Below, piece after piece: positions 41,780 through 50,788 of a stretch of DNA of 64,000 bases. Both the position numbers and the translations under genes were made by a program. The stretch is from Aminiphilus circumscriptus DSM 16581 (GTDB lineage Bacteria; Synergistota; Synergistia; Synergistales; Aminiphilaceae): the NCBI RefSeq assembly GCF_000526375.1, contig NZ_JAFY01000007.1, positions 1 to 64,000 of the forward strand, written 5' to 3'. The first letter of the stretch is position 1; each line of letters starts with the position of its first letter. Under the pieces are notes generated by a model that did not search any database, was not told the origin of the DNA, and was given only the letters and a program-made list of their open reading frames with translations.

Positions 41780-41990
41780 CGTGCCGGCGGTAGACGGGGG
41801 TGGGCGGAATGCCCCTCTGCGAGGGAACGGTTTCGGGGGGTGAGAGGAAGAGCGTGCGACACGTCGGAGGCGGAGCGGAAGAGAGACGCCGAAAAGACGG
41901 CGAAAGCTTCGCGGACATCTCGATACCGCCGCGTCGGCGGACGGAGAAGGAACGCTTCGCGGAGAGGGCGCAGCGCGGAAGGAAAGGAGC

Positions 41991-43073
41991 ATGACCGACA
42001 TGCAGGAGGAGATCCGAAGCAAGAAAAACCTGGGCGGCATCGAGATACTGGGGCTCGCCCTCGTGGGCATCTCCCTGGTGCTCCTGGTGGTCAACCCCAA
42101 GAGCATTGCGGGGCTCTTCAACGCCATGGTGGACAAGACCATGCCCATCGTGGTGAAGGTCTACCTCACGGGAAGCGTGGGGACGGCAATTCTCTGCAGC
42201 GTGATGATGGGGCGCATTCTCGAACGTTGCGGCTTCACCGACGCACTCATGCATATTTTCGTTCCCCTGGCAAAGATTCTCGGCGTCAACGGCGCGGTGA
42301 TCATTCCCTCGGTGTACAACATCCTGGGTGACATCAACGCGGCGGGACGCATCGCCGGACCCATCCTCGTCAAGGCCGGCGCGACGAAGGACGAGCAGAA
42401 GATCGCCATCGCCACCATGGTTCAATCTCAACAGTCTTTTTCCACGTTCATGTTCGGGCTCGTCGCGCTCACGGCCGTGGGTGTCAAGGCCTATCTCGTG
42501 GTGCTCATCGCGGTCTTCGCTCCTCTCGTGGTGGTCCCCTGGCTCCTGCGGCTCACCCTCTGGCGGAACACCAAATCTGTCCCCTTCGACGACCTGCCCC
42601 GGTTCACCCCCACGACGGATCCTCTGCAGACCATTTTCGGCGCGGCGAAGGAGGGGGCGTCGCTGCTCTTCCTCCTCATCATTCCCGCGGCGGCGGCGGT
42701 CTTTGCGCTCATCGGCGCCCTCGATTTCGTGGGAGCCTGGGCGTACATCGAAAAGGGGCTCACGGCGATGCTCACCTTCCTCAACATCGACCCCGCCACG
42801 GGGACCGTGGCTCTTCTCGCATCGCCCACGCTGGCCATGGCCCAGCTCAAGGACGTGGCGGCCACGCTCCCTCCGAATCTCGTCATCGGCTCTTTCGTGC
42901 TGAGCGCCTCGGGTTTCCCCTTCTCGGTCATCTTCGGCCAGATTCCCACCATCTGGTCCGAGTGCACGGACCTCACCGAGAAAGAGGCCATGGGGGCCGC
43001 CGTCCTCGGTGCGGTCATGCGCGTTATCACCGCGGGGGCTGTGGCGTCGCTGCTCACACCGCTGTTGGTGTAA
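41991..43073 (+). CDS. Nucleoside-recognition (gate-domain) membrane protein
   Basis: This 360-residue protein has about nine helices (ILGLALVGISLVLLVVN, VVKVYLTGSVGTAILCSV and others) and the gate-domain pattern with NILGDINAAGRIAGPILVKAG and FVLSASGFPFSVIFGQIP, seen in spore maturation and nucleoside-transport-like proteins. ATG 41991 follows GAAAGGAG. It may transport a small solute; the substrate is not shown. A 211-base leader precedes it with no further gene, and a terminator follows. Confidence 0.75.
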   Translation: MTDMQEEIRSKKNLGGIEILGLALVGISLVLLVVNPKSIAGLFNAMVDKTMPIVVKVYLTGSVGTAILCSVMMGRILERCGFTDALMHIFVPLAKILGVNGAVIIPSVYNILGDINAAGRIAGPILVKAGATKDEQKIAIATMVQSQQSFSTFMFGLVALTAVGVKAYLVVLIAVFAPLVVVPWLLRLTLWRNTKSVPFDDLPRFTPTTDPLQTIFGAAKEGASLLFLLIIPAAAAVFALIGALDFVGAWAYIEKGLTAMLTFLNIDPATGTVALLASPTLAMAQLKDVAATLPPNLVIGSFVLSASGFPFSVIFGQIPTIWSECTDLTEKEAMGAAVLGAVMRVITAGAVASLLTPLLV

Positions 43074-43099
43074 GAACGGAGTCCTCGTTCCTCCGGCCT

Positions 43100-43142
43100 C
43101 ACCAGCGCGCTCCGGTCTTTTCGGGGTGCGCTGGTGTGTTTT
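43100..43142 (+). terminator. Terminator after the gate-domain gene
   Basis: CACCAGCGC (43100-43108) pairs with GCGCTGGTG (43128-43136), followed by TGTTTT. Confidence 0.75.
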
Positions 43143-43378
43143 GGGGCGTTCGTCTGATGAAAAGGCATGGGACCGTTACGGCGATCCACGTTATTGTGCT
43201 TGTTGTTTTTCCGCAAGAGCACCGGGAAAAACGAATTCACCGCGCTGGAAGCGTCACGTTGCGTCCGGACTTGTTCGAAAGATGCAGCTTTTCGGGAGAG
43301 CGCGACCCGTTCGATGCGCCGCAGGGAGGTTTATAGATAGTCTGACTTTTCCGACTTTTGAAAATTTATATCGCCCCC
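43143..43378. other. Intergenic region ahead of the tRNA pair
   Basis: I see no gene here; the last 60 bases are AT-rich and lead into the tRNA promoter. Confidence 0.5.
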
Positions 43379-43407
43379 TTGCGACATCCCGAAATCCCTG
43401 CTAGAAT
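43379..43407 (+). promoter_or_regulatory. Promoter of the tRNA-Gln/tRNA-Glu operon
   Basis: TTGCGA (43379-43384), a 17-base spacer and TAGAAT (43402-43407), 56 bases before tRNA-Gln. Confidence 0.75.
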
Positions 43408-43462
43408 GCCTCGCGTAGTGCGGCGCTGTCTCTTCGGAGGCGTTCCGCACAGGGGGGAATGG

Positions 43463-43537
43463 TGGGGAATCGTCTAATTGGCAGGACACCTGACTCTGGA
43501 TCAGGCAGTCGTGGTTCGAGTCCACGTTCCCCAGCCA
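43463..43537 (+). tRNA. tRNA-Gln (anticodon CTG)
   Basis: Acceptor TGGGGAA pairs with TTCCCCA; the anticodon arm CCTGA-CTCTGGA-TCAGG carries CTG; the T-loop TTCGAGT and encoded CCA are present. It reads CAG. Confidence 0.95.
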
Positions 43538-43548
43538 GCACGGCAAAC

Positions 43549-43624
43549 GGTCCCTTCGTCTAGAGGCCTAGGACGCCGGGTTCTCAGCCCGGTAACAGGG
43601 GTTCGAATCCCCTAGGGACTGCCA
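43549..43624 (+). tRNA. tRNA-Glu (anticodon CTC)
   Basis: Acceptor GGTCCCT pairs with AGGGACT (first pair G-U); the anticodon arm CCGGG-TTCTCAG-CCCGG carries CTC; T-loop TTCGAAT and encoded CCA. It lies 11 bases after tRNA-Gln. Its 3' end adjoins a recombinase relic, making it a candidate attachment site. Confidence 0.95.
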
Positions 43625-43625
43625 A

Positions 43626-43971
43626 ATTTTCCTTGCTGCGAACCGAGAAACCGTTTCAGAAACGAGATAAGCCGGATTAGCTGTGATCGTCACAGACTTG
43701 TCCGGCTTTATTCGTATCTGGAAGTCAAGGCGCTTCAGGAACCGACACAGCGCTTCCGGTTCCGATTCCCGCACGAGTCCTTGAATGAACTCCGCCGCCT
43801 CTTCCCTGTCCTTCTGAAGAAGCCCTTCTTGGCGTTGTCTACCATTCCCCGAAGAATGGGTTTGGACAACACCCGGGAATAACGTTTGTCCTTCCTTGGA
43901 ATGCTGAGCCCCCGGAGTTTCTGTTTCGTGGTGGAAACGCGGGCGTAGGCAAGCGCTTTGGTAAGACTCAT
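43626..43971 (-). pseudogene. Decayed serine recombinase (resolvase/invertase)
   Basis: The minus-strand start MSLTKALAYARVSTTKQ followed by GLSIPR is the N-terminal signature of large serine recombinases, including the catalytic Ser in ARVS. The frame then ends early (43735), while another frame carries a C-terminal-like helical stretch (EEAAEFIQGLVRESEPEAL, then FQIRIKPDKSVTI) running up to the tRNA-Glu 3' end. About 115 residues remain of a normal several hundred. It marks an old integration next to the tRNA. Confidence 0.7.
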
Positions 43972-44032
43972 TCCGGCACTCTCGCGTAGGCTTCTTGGAA
44001 GGTCTTCCCAATAAAGCATTAAAGCTTGCCAA

Positions 44033-44500
44033 TTATTTCCGTGATGCAGATATATTCATATATATTATTGAATAAATAATACCAAATATTACAATAAATT
44101 TACCAATAACTGGAATTTGTTCAGTAGTAAAAATATTATAAAATACGAGTAAAATAATTGAAGCTATTTGATGAAATGTGTGTCCATCAATATTGTTTTT
44201 TTGAGTCATTGTAGCATGAATACTAGCAAAAAAGGATGTAAATAACATGCCATGTGCAATAAACAAATATAAATTTTCTGGTTCTCTGAAATAATTTATG
44301 GCAAATATCAATGTGCTCTCGTGTTCTAATGAAATAAGCGCTAAAAAATAAACAGATACCACGACAAATATATAAAATAAATTCCTCACTTCTTTAATTT
44401 TTAATAAATAAATTATTGAGGGTATTGTTTCGCAGAAAGACGTTGCAATGCTTTGAAGATTTGTTTGGAATAATCTTTTGCTTTTTATTTTTTTTGACAT
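44033..44500 (-). CDS. AT-rich membrane protein of unknown function
   Basis: The 155-residue product has four predicted helices (NLFYIFVVVSVYFLALISL, YLFIAHGMLFTSFFASIHA, IASIILLVFYNIF, FIVIFGIIYSIIYM) and a lysine-rich N-terminus. Its base composition is far more AT-rich than anything else in the window, a clear sign of foreign origin. AAAGGAGAG precedes ATG 44500. It does not match a family I know; the nearby recombinase relic and XRE repressor suggest a mobile-element cargo gene. Confidence 0.7.
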   Translation of the reverse strand: MSKKIKSKRLFQTNLQSIATSFCETIPSIIYLLKIKEVRNLFYIFVVVSVYFLALISLEHESTLIFAINYFREPENLYLFIAHGMLFTSFFASIHATMTQKNNIDGHTFHQIASIILLVFYNIFTTEQIPVIGKFIVIFGIIYSIIYMNISASRK

Positions 44501-44598
44501 GGACGCACTCTCCTTTTATTGGCTAAAGCCCCAAATCCCTTGAAACCCTCGCGGCCTTTTCCAGTTCGATCTCCTCTTCCGGCCACAATATTTGTTGT

Positions 44599-45057
44599 TC
44601 AAACACTCCTTTCGGCAAAATTCATGCGTTCTCTGATCGTGTCGTCCGTTCTTCCCACCGCGATGGCGATGCTGTCCATGAGGAAGCGTTTGTCCCTTTC
44701 GGTCAGCTTGTCGCGGTTCTGTAGAATGCTGCGAAGGTGAAGCACTATGTCCGGATGCGTCGCCGCAACCCACCGAATGAACGTCTCGAAATCCATTGCG
44801 GAAAGAGATTGTTCTGTGGGCGTGGCGGTTTCGCCCGTTCCCTTTCCCCCCTGTTCCCTCGGGACTTCCCCGAAAAGCCAGTTTGCATCAACCCCGAACT
44901 TTTTCATTGCACGAGCGAGAACGGAAGTGGGAATATCCCTTCCTCCGTGCTCGTAATTCTGATACCCGCTCAAGGAGACCCCGAGTATCTCGGCCATTTC
45001 CTTTTGAGAGAGATCGTTCGCGATCCGAAGCTCTTTCAGTCTCTTCTCAACCGACAT
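44599..45057 (-). CDS. XRE-family repressor-like regulator of the island
   Basis: This 152-residue protein carries a clear helix-turn-helix (SQKEMAEILGVSLSGYQNYE) near its N-terminus and DANWLF, then a C-terminal region (ETFIRWVAATHPDIVLHLRS) without a protease motif. It resembles phage and ICE repressors. ATG 45057 follows GGAGGTGATG by 6-9 bases; the frame's TTG at 45075 overlaps the SD. It may control the membrane protein at 44033, which lies downstream on the same strand. Confidence 0.82.
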   Translation of the reverse strand: MSVEKRLKELRIANDLSQKEMAEILGVSLSGYQNYEHGGRDIPTSVLARAMKKFGVDANWLFGEVPREQGGKGTGETATPTEQSLSAMDFETFIRWVAATHPDIVLHLRSILQNRDKLTERDKRFLMDSIAIAVGRTDDTIRERMNFAERSV

Positions 45058-45694
45058 CTGTGGCATCACCTCCAAAAGACTCTCGTGCGTGATTTCCTCC
45101 TGGGAGAAAGTTTACATTGGAAATAAATTTAAAATATATAAAATTTTGATTTATAAAATCGCTGTTGCCTACAAGCAAGAGAATAATATCACATGAAGGG
45201 GCCAATGAGGAGCATTTGTACTCATGAATCATGCCAGGACAGAGCTGGTGAGGCGAGGTGGTCGTGTTCCATCTTCGGGAAACATACAGTTGAACGACGA
45301 ACGACGCCCGAAAGGTGTTTCTCGAAAAGGTGCGGCATCCGGGGGAATGCGGCATTTCACCGCGCCGGTGCGGTGTTTCGGCGGAGAAATCCGGACCGGA
45401 CGGTTTCGGGCTTTTTGGAAGAGGCTTCTGTGGTACAATCACTTCGTCGGGACACAATGTGGAGAGGGTGACCTGGGGTCACCCTCCCCTTTTGGTGTGT
45501 CCGAGTCAACCGTCGGGGGCATCCCGCGTTACGGATGGTGCCCGGCACGGAAGAGAAAACGACGAGGAACGATCGGGGCGGAGCAGGGCTCCCTTGCCGG
45601 AGCCGCATCGCCCTTCGGAACGTAGAGAAACGGACGAGAGCGGTGTTTTTTTCGAGAACCGCAGGACGAACACACCGGGAATACAGGAGGGTCT
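45058..45694. other. Non-coding stretch between island and RNase J
   Basis: No gene is supported. 45113-45195 is AT-rich and holds the likely promoter of the XRE gene. A -10-like TACAAT (45434-45439) without a good -35 and a hairpin (45465-45492) lie ahead of RNase J, with a 200-base 5' untranslated region. Confidence 0.5.
45465..45492 (+). terminator. Attenuator-like hairpin in the RNase J leader
   Basis: AGGGTGAC (45465-45472) pairs with GTCACCCT (45478-45485), followed by CCCCTTTT. It is about 210 bases before the RNase J start. Confidence 0.5.
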
Positions 45695-47407
45695 ATGGGT
45701 AATGCACGCACGAGGCGGCGACGGCCTCGAAGAAAATCCGCCGCGGGAGAGGAACTGCGCTATTTCGCTCTGGGGGGTCTCGGGGAGATCGGCAAGAACA
45801 TGCATGTCCTGGAGTACGGGGAGGATCTGCTCGTCATCGATGCGGGACTCAAGTTCCCCGACGAGGAGATGCTGGGCATCGATTTCGTGATTCCCGACAT
45901 CACGTATCTGGAGAACAACAAGCACCGCATTCGGGGACTCATTCTCACCCACGGCCACGAGGACCACATCGGGGCGCTTCCCTTCGTGCTTCCCAAGTTG
46001 GAGTGTCCCGTGTACGGGACGAAACTGACCCTGGGCATGGTGGAGCACAAGCTGGAGGAGGCACTGCCCGCTTTCGACGCGGATCTTCGTGAGGTGAGGG
46101 CCGAGGATGAACTCGCGCTGGGATGTTTCACCGTGCGTTTCATCTCCGTGTGTCATTCCATTCCCGACGGCGTGGGACTCGCGGTGGAGACGCCCCTGGG
46201 AACGGTGGTGCACACGGGAGATTTCAAACTGGACCCCACCCCCATCGACGGAAGGCTCACCGACTACAACGCCTTTGCGGAACTGGGTAAAAAGGGTGTG
46301 CTCCTCCTGCTCTCGGACTCGACGAACGTGGAGCGCGCCGGATTCACGCCGTCGGAGCGGGTCGTGGGGAAGACCCTGGACAATATCTTCCGGCTCCACA
46401 AGACGCGGCGGATCATCATGGCTTCCTTCGCGAGCAATCTGCACCGGGTGCAGCAGTCAATCGACACGGCGATCCGCTTCAACAGGCGCATTGCACTGCT
46501 GGGGCGGAGCATGATCAACAACGTGGAACTGGCCCGGAAACTGGGATACATCACGGCTCCGGACGAGGTGTTCCTGCCGCTCCAGGAGGTGGACAGCCAT
46601 CCCGCGAACCGTGTGGCGGTGCTCACCACGGGAAGCCAGGGCGAGCCCTTCTCGGGCCTGGTGCTCATGAGCAAGGGGGAACACCGTTTTCTCAACCTGG
46701 GCGCGAAGGACCTCGTGGTGGTGAACGCCACGCCCATTCCAGGCAACGAAAAGCTGGTGAGCAGCACTATTAACCGTCTTTTCGCCTGCGGCTGCGAGGT
46801 GATCTACGAACAGGACAAGGAAGTCCATGTCTCGGGACATGCCGCGCGGGAGGAGCTGAAGCTCGTGCTCAGCATGGTGCGTCCCAAGTACTTCGTGCCC
46901 GTGCACGGCGAGTTCCGGCACCAGGTGCGTCACGCCCAACTCGCGGAGGAGATGGGTGTCCTCGGCAAGAACGTGTTCGTCCTCCATGTGGGAGAGGTCC
47001 TCCGTATTGCTCCGGACAAGGCCCAGGTCCGGGATTCCGTTCCCTCCGGGTCGATTCTCGTGGACGGCATTGCGCTGGGGGAGATGGAGGGAAGTCTCCT
47101 CAAGGAACGCCGGGAACTTGCCGAGGAGGGAGTGCTCGCGGTCTCCCTGGTAGTGGATCGGGCCTTCCGCGTCAAGGCCGGCCCCACCGTGGAGAGCCAG
47201 GGATGCGTCCATTTCAGGGATGCCCGGGAGCTGTACCGGCAGATCGAGGGGGCGGTTCTCGCCGCGACGGAGGCTGCGGCGAAGAAGAAGGAACGCTCTC
47301 TCGAAGACGTCGCCCAGGGCATCCGGTCTCGCGTGCGGGGCGTCATGAAGGGCTATGCCCGCTCCGCACCGGTGGTGGTTCCTCTCGTGACCGTTCTGGA
47401 GGAATAG
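45695..47407 (+). CDS. rnj: Ribonuclease J
   Basis: This 570-residue metallo-beta-lactamase/beta-CASP enzyme has the zinc motif HGHEDH at residues 86-91, SHSIPDG, GDFKLDP, then beta-CASP motifs (SDSTN, ASFASNLHR, TTGSQGEP, SGHAAREEL, PVHGEFRH). It is an endo- and 5'-3' exoribonuclease for mRNA decay and rRNA maturation. The N-terminal RTRRRRPRRK tract is a basic extension suited to RNA binding. ATG 45695 has GGAGGG 5 bases upstream. Its long 5' leader with a hairpin invites autoregulation. Confidence 0.97.
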   Translation: MGNARTRRRRPRRKSAAGEELRYFALGGLGEIGKNMHVLEYGEDLLVIDAGLKFPDEEMLGIDFVIPDITYLENNKHRIRGLILTHGHEDHIGALPFVLPKLECPVYGTKLTLGMVEHKLEEALPAFDADLREVRAEDELALGCFTVRFISVCHSIPDGVGLAVETPLGTVVHTGDFKLDPTPIDGRLTDYNAFAELGKKGVLLLLSDSTNVERAGFTPSERVVGKTLDNIFRLHKTRRIIMASFASNLHRVQQSIDTAIRFNRRIALLGRSMINNVELARKLGYITAPDEVFLPLQEVDSHPANRVAVLTTGSQGEPFSGLVLMSKGEHRFLNLGAKDLVVVNATPIPGNEKLVSSTINRLFACGCEVIYEQDKEVHVSGHAAREELKLVLSMVRPKYFVPVHGEFRHQVRHAQLAEEMGVLGKNVFVLHVGEVLRIAPDKAQVRDSVPSGSILVDGIALGEMEGSLLKERRELAEEGVLAVSLVVDRAFRVKAGPTVESQGCVHFRDARELYRQIEGAVLAATEAAAKKKERSLEDVAQGIRSRVRGVMKGYARSAPVVVPLVTVLEE

Positions 47408-47418
47408 GCGTGCCCGCC

Positions 47419-47444
47419 GTGCGCGCCCGCGCCCGGGCGCGCAC
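47419..47444 (+). terminator. GC-rich hairpin after RNase J
   Basis: GTGCGCGCCC (47419-47428) pairs with GGGCGCGCAC (47435-47444), followed by GTAGAGGTTTTT. It sits 30 bases before the next start, so read-through is probable. Confidence 0.55.
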
Positions 47445-47475
47445 GTAGAGGTTTTTCAGATCTGGAGGGAATTCC

Positions 47476-49098
47476 GTGACGACGGCAGGCTGGTTCCAGA
47501 TTCTCGGAGGAGTGGGGCTTTTTCTCTTCGGCATCAAGCTCATGGGGGAATCTCTTCAGGATCTTGCGGGAGATCGGTTGAGGCGTCTCATCGCCTCGCT
47601 GACGAGTACGCCCGTCCGGGGGGTCATCGTGGGGACCCTCGTGACGGTGCTCATTCAGAGCAGCAGCGGCACCACGGTGATGACCGTGAGCTTCGTCCAC
47701 GCGGGACTCATGACGCTCAAACAGGCCGTGGGGGTTATCATGGGGGCCAACATCGGCACCACGGTGACCGCCCAGCTCATCGCCTTCAAGATCAAGGACT
47801 TCGCGCTGCCCATCGTGGGAATCGGCATGATCCTCGCGGTTTTCGGACGCACCAAGCATCAGCGCTACGCGGGGAACGGCATGGTGGGGTTCGGCCTGCT
47901 CTTTCTGGGCATGCAGAACATGGAGGCGGCCATGTCCTTTCTCCGGGACAGAAAGGATTTTTTTCTCACCTTCAGCCACCACCCCGTTCTGGGGGTCCTC
48001 GCGGGAACGCTTCTCACGATGGTTGTCCAATCCAGTTCGGCCACGGTGGGACTGACCATCGCCATGACCTCCCAGGGCCTGCTCGGCCTGGACGCGGCGA
48101 TTCCCATTCTGCTGGGGGACAACATCGGGACCACCATCACCGCCGTCCTTGCCTCTCTGGGGTCCAAACGGGCGGCCAAACAGGCTGCGGCGGCCCATGT
48201 GCTGTTCAATCTCATCGGCGTGATGGTCTTCCTCGTGTTCCTGACACCCTTCAAACACCTGGTTCTTCTCACCTCCGCCGATCCGAGCCGGGAGATTGCC
48301 AACGCCCACACCCTTTTCAATTCTCTCAACACCTGTCTCTTTCTTCCCTTCGTCTCGCCCTTCGTACGCCTCGTGCAGCGCCTCATCCCCGGGGACGACA
48401 GCGTTCTCGACATGGGGCCCCGCTATCTGGACCCCAAGCTCATCGATGCCTCGCCCGCGGCGGCGGTTGACGCGGTGCGCAAGGAGCTGGTCCGCATGGG
48501 ACATCTCGCCAAGGAGATGCTCATGAATGTACGGCGGGCCTTCCTGGAGGAAAACGTCCAGATGGTTCAGGAGGTGTACCAGACGGAGAAGGTCGTGAAC
48601 GAACTCAACCGCGAGATCGCCCGTTACGCCGCAGGCGTCTGGCGGACTCTTCCGGAGGATCTCTCCATGCTGCTTTCCTCCTACGTGAACGGCGTGGGGG
48701 ATGTGGAGCGCGTGGGAGACCACGCGGAGAATCTCATCGAGCTCTTCGAGTACAAGATCGAGCACGGTGTTAAGTTCTCCGCGATGGGAATCCAGGAGTT
48801 CCAAGAGATGATCGACACGGCGATCCGTGCCTTCGAGGCGAGTCTCGAAGCCATCGCCGACGAGGACCCACGCCTTGCCAAGGCGGCCCAGGCTCTGGAG
48901 CCCGAAATCGACGCCATGGAAAAGCGCCTGCGGAAACGCCACATCCAGCGCCTCAACGAAGGGGCCTGTTCTCCCGACGCGGGAGTGGTCTTCATCGACA
49001 TCCTGAGCAATCTGGAGCGCATCGGCGATCACGCCCACAACCTGGCTTTCATCTCCCTCGACATGGCGAAGATCCGCCAGAAGGAGGCTGCGTCCTGA
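47476..49098 (+). CDS. Na+/phosphate cotransporter family protein with PhoU-like domain
   Basis: This 540-residue protein has two copies of the NptA/PiT-like repeat with the signature QSSSGTTVM and QSSSATVGL, separated by membrane helices, and GANIGTTVTAQ and GDNIGTTITA. The last third (from about residue 330) is a PhoU-type helical bundle with E/DxxxD patterns. It would couple sodium to phosphate uptake or export. GTG 47476 has GGAGGG upstream. Its stop overlaps uppP (TGATG), starting the overlapping series. Confidence 0.92.
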   Translation: MTTAGWFQILGGVGLFLFGIKLMGESLQDLAGDRLRRLIASLTSTPVRGVIVGTLVTVLIQSSSGTTVMTVSFVHAGLMTLKQAVGVIMGANIGTTVTAQLIAFKIKDFALPIVGIGMILAVFGRTKHQRYAGNGMVGFGLLFLGMQNMEAAMSFLRDRKDFFLTFSHHPVLGVLAGTLLTMVVQSSSATVGLTIAMTSQGLLGLDAAIPILLGDNIGTTITAVLASLGSKRAAKQAAAAHVLFNLIGVMVFLVFLTPFKHLVLLTSADPSREIANAHTLFNSLNTCLFLPFVSPFVRLVQRLIPGDDSVLDMGPRYLDPKLIDASPAAAVDAVRKELVRMGHLAKEMLMNVRRAFLEENVQMVQEVYQTEKVVNELNREIARYAAGVWRTLPEDLSMLLSSYVNGVGDVERVGDHAENLIELFEYKIEHGVKFSAMGIQEFQEMIDTAIRAFEASLEAIADEDPRLAKAAQALEPEIDAMEKRLRKRHIQRLNEGACSPDAGVVFIDILSNLERIGDHAHNLAFISLDMAKIRQKEAAS

Positions 49099-49931
49099 TG
49101 TGGCACGAGATCCTTCTTGGTCTGCTCCAGGGTATGACGGAATTCCTTCCCGTGAGCAGCTCCGCCCACCTGGTGCTCGCCCAGGCCGCCCTCGGCTGGC
49201 GGGAGCCTTCGCTCGCCTTCGATCTGCTGCTGCACGTGGCGACCATGGCGGCGACGCTCCTCTTCTTTCGGAGAGAGCTTTGCGTCGTTGCGGCGGACTG
49301 GTTTGGAGGGTGGTTCTCTCCGCCCCGGCGGGAGCGTCCCGGCTGGCACTATGGATGGGCGGTGCTTGCGGGAACGCTGGTCACGGTGGCCGTGGCGCTT
49401 CCCCTCAAAAGCACGGTGGAGCGTCTTTTCGCCTCACCCCTTGCCGTGGGGTGCGCCCTTCTGGTCACTGCGTCGCTCCTGGAATTTGGCACGGGGCGGA
49501 GGCCCTCCGGGGAGACCGGCCCTGGGGGCGCGACGACCCGGAGGACCTCCGTCGGTGTCGGGCTTTGGGTCGGGCTCGTGCAGGGGCTGGCCGCCGTGCC
49601 GGGAATTTCCAGATCGGGTTCCACCATCGTGGCGGGGCAGGCTCTGGGGCTCTCCCGGGAGGAGGCGTTCCGCTTCTCCTTTCTGCTTTCTCTGCCGGCC
49701 ATCGCCGGAGCGGCACTGCTGCAGGTGCGCGATCTGGGCGGAATGACGGCTTTCCTGGCGGATCTTCCCGAGGGGTGGCTGCCGGGAGTTCTCGTGGCCT
49801 TCCTCTCGGGCTACGCGGCGCTCGTGGTGCTCCGGCGGGTGGTTCTGGAGGGGCGACTTCGCTGGTTCGCGCTCTACTGCGCGCTTCTCGGAAGCGGTGC
49901 GATGGTGCTTTCTCTCACGGGGAGGCTGTGA
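49098..49931 (+). CDS. uppP: Undecaprenyl-diphosphatase
   Basis: The 277-residue membrane enzyme has the signature GMTEFLPVSSSAHLVL and the catalytic PGISRSGSTIVAGQALGLSR with Glu, Ser and Arg in place. It dephosphorylates undecaprenyl pyrophosphate to recycle the lipid carrier of peptidoglycan and wall polymers. The first ATG overlaps the preceding stop. It is a little longer in the loop at 140-152. Confidence 0.97.
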   Translation: MWHEILLGLLQGMTEFLPVSSSAHLVLAQAALGWREPSLAFDLLLHVATMAATLLFFRRELCVVAADWFGGWFSPPRRERPGWHYGWAVLAGTLVTVAVALPLKSTVERLFASPLAVGCALLVTASLLEFGTGRRPSGETGPGGATTRRTSVGVGLWVGLVQGLAAVPGISRSGSTIVAGQALGLSREEAFRFSFLLSLPAIAGAALLQVRDLGGMTAFLADLPEGWLPGVLVAFLSGYAALVVLRRVVLEGRLRWFALYCALLGSGAMVLSLTGRL

Positions 49932-49937
49932 AGTGCC

Positions 49938-50177
49938 ATGGCGGCGACGCGGCGTACCTGGGGCCTGTTGCTTCTGACGGCCATTCTCGGAACGGTGCTC
50001 GGAATCTTCTGTCAACGGATTCCCCTCCTGGCCCCGTATTTCCGAACTCTTGCCGCTCCGGGGCTGCATGTGGAGACGGTGGATCTGATCTTTGCCGTCT
50101 TCGGGTTCAAGTTTTTTCTTCAGATCAATCTGGGAACGCTTCTGGGAGGGGTGGTTGGATTGTGGCTGGTCCGGTGA
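49938..50177 (+). CDS. DUF4321 small membrane protein
   Basis: The 79-residue protein has two helices (LLLLTAILGTVLGIFC and LGTLLGGVVGLWLV) around a loop with VDLIFAVFGFKF. It belongs to a family placed upstream of maf in many Firmicutes and Synergistota; its role is unknown. ATG 49938 lies 6 bases after uppP. Its stop overlaps the maf GTG (GTGA). Confidence 0.75.
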   Translation: MAATRRTWGLLLLTAILGTVLGIFCQRIPLLAPYFRTLAAPGLHVETVDLIFAVFGFKFFLQINLGTLLGGVVGLWLVR

Positions 50178-50788
50178 GAAAATTGGTGCTGGCCTCGGCG
50201 AGCCCCCGCCGGAGGGCGTTGCTCGGGGAACTCGGCTGGAGCTTCGAGGTTCGGGTCGCCGAGGTGGATGAGACGCCCCGGAATGGTGAGACGCCGGGAG
50301 CCATGGCGCTCCGGCTGGCGTCGGCCAAGGCGAGGGACGTGGCCGACCGAATGCGTCGGGAAGGGGAGTGTGCCGGGGTGGTGTTTCTCGGGGCCGACAC
50401 GGTGGTTGTGCTCGGAGAGGCGGTGCTCGGCAAGCCTCGGGATCGGGACGACGCACGGCGTATGCTGCGGACGCTTTCGGGAAGGGAGCACACGGTCCTC
50501 ACCGCCATCACGCTCGTCGGAGAGGAGTGCGAACGTTCCGCTTTGGAGTCCACGCAGGTGACTTTCCGCCCCCTGGATGACGCGGCGGTGGATGCCTACG
50601 CGGCCACCGGCGAAGGGGACGACAAGGCCGGCGCCTATGCGATCCAGGGACATGGCGCGTTGCTCGTGGAGCGCATTTCGGGATGTTATTTCAATGTGGT
50701 GGGTCTTCCGCTCCATCGCCTCAGTGTCCTTCTTGACGAGTGCGGATGGAACCTGTCCCAGCAATGGAGAATGGAGGCAATGCCGTGA
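50174..50788 (+). CDS. maf: Maf-type nucleotide pyrophosphatase (house-cleaning/septum inhibitor)
   Basis: The 204-residue protein starts MRKLVLASASPRRRALL (typical Maf N-terminus), has EVDETP, GADTVVVLGEAVLGKP and AGAYAIQGHGALLVERISG with the catalytic Asp and Gln. It hydrolyses non-canonical or modified nucleoside triphosphates. GTG 50174 overlaps the DUF4321 stop as GTGA; GTG 50162 is another option. In Bacillus a paralogue affects septum formation, which fits the division genes downstream. Confidence 0.95.
   Translation: MRKLVLASASPRRRALLGELGWSFEVRVAEVDETPRNGETPGAMALRLASAKARDVADRMRREGECAGVVFLGADTVVVLGEAVLGKPRDRDDARRMLRTLSGREHTVLTAITLVGEECERSALESTQVTFRPLDDAAVDAYAATGEGDDKAGAYAIQGHGALLVERISGCYFNVVGLPLHRLSVLLDECGWNLSQQWRMEAMP

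Noticed and set aside
45224-45890. Overlapping frames ahead of RNase J
   Set aside because: No SD, no conserved pattern, and they run across the hairpin and the RNase J start.
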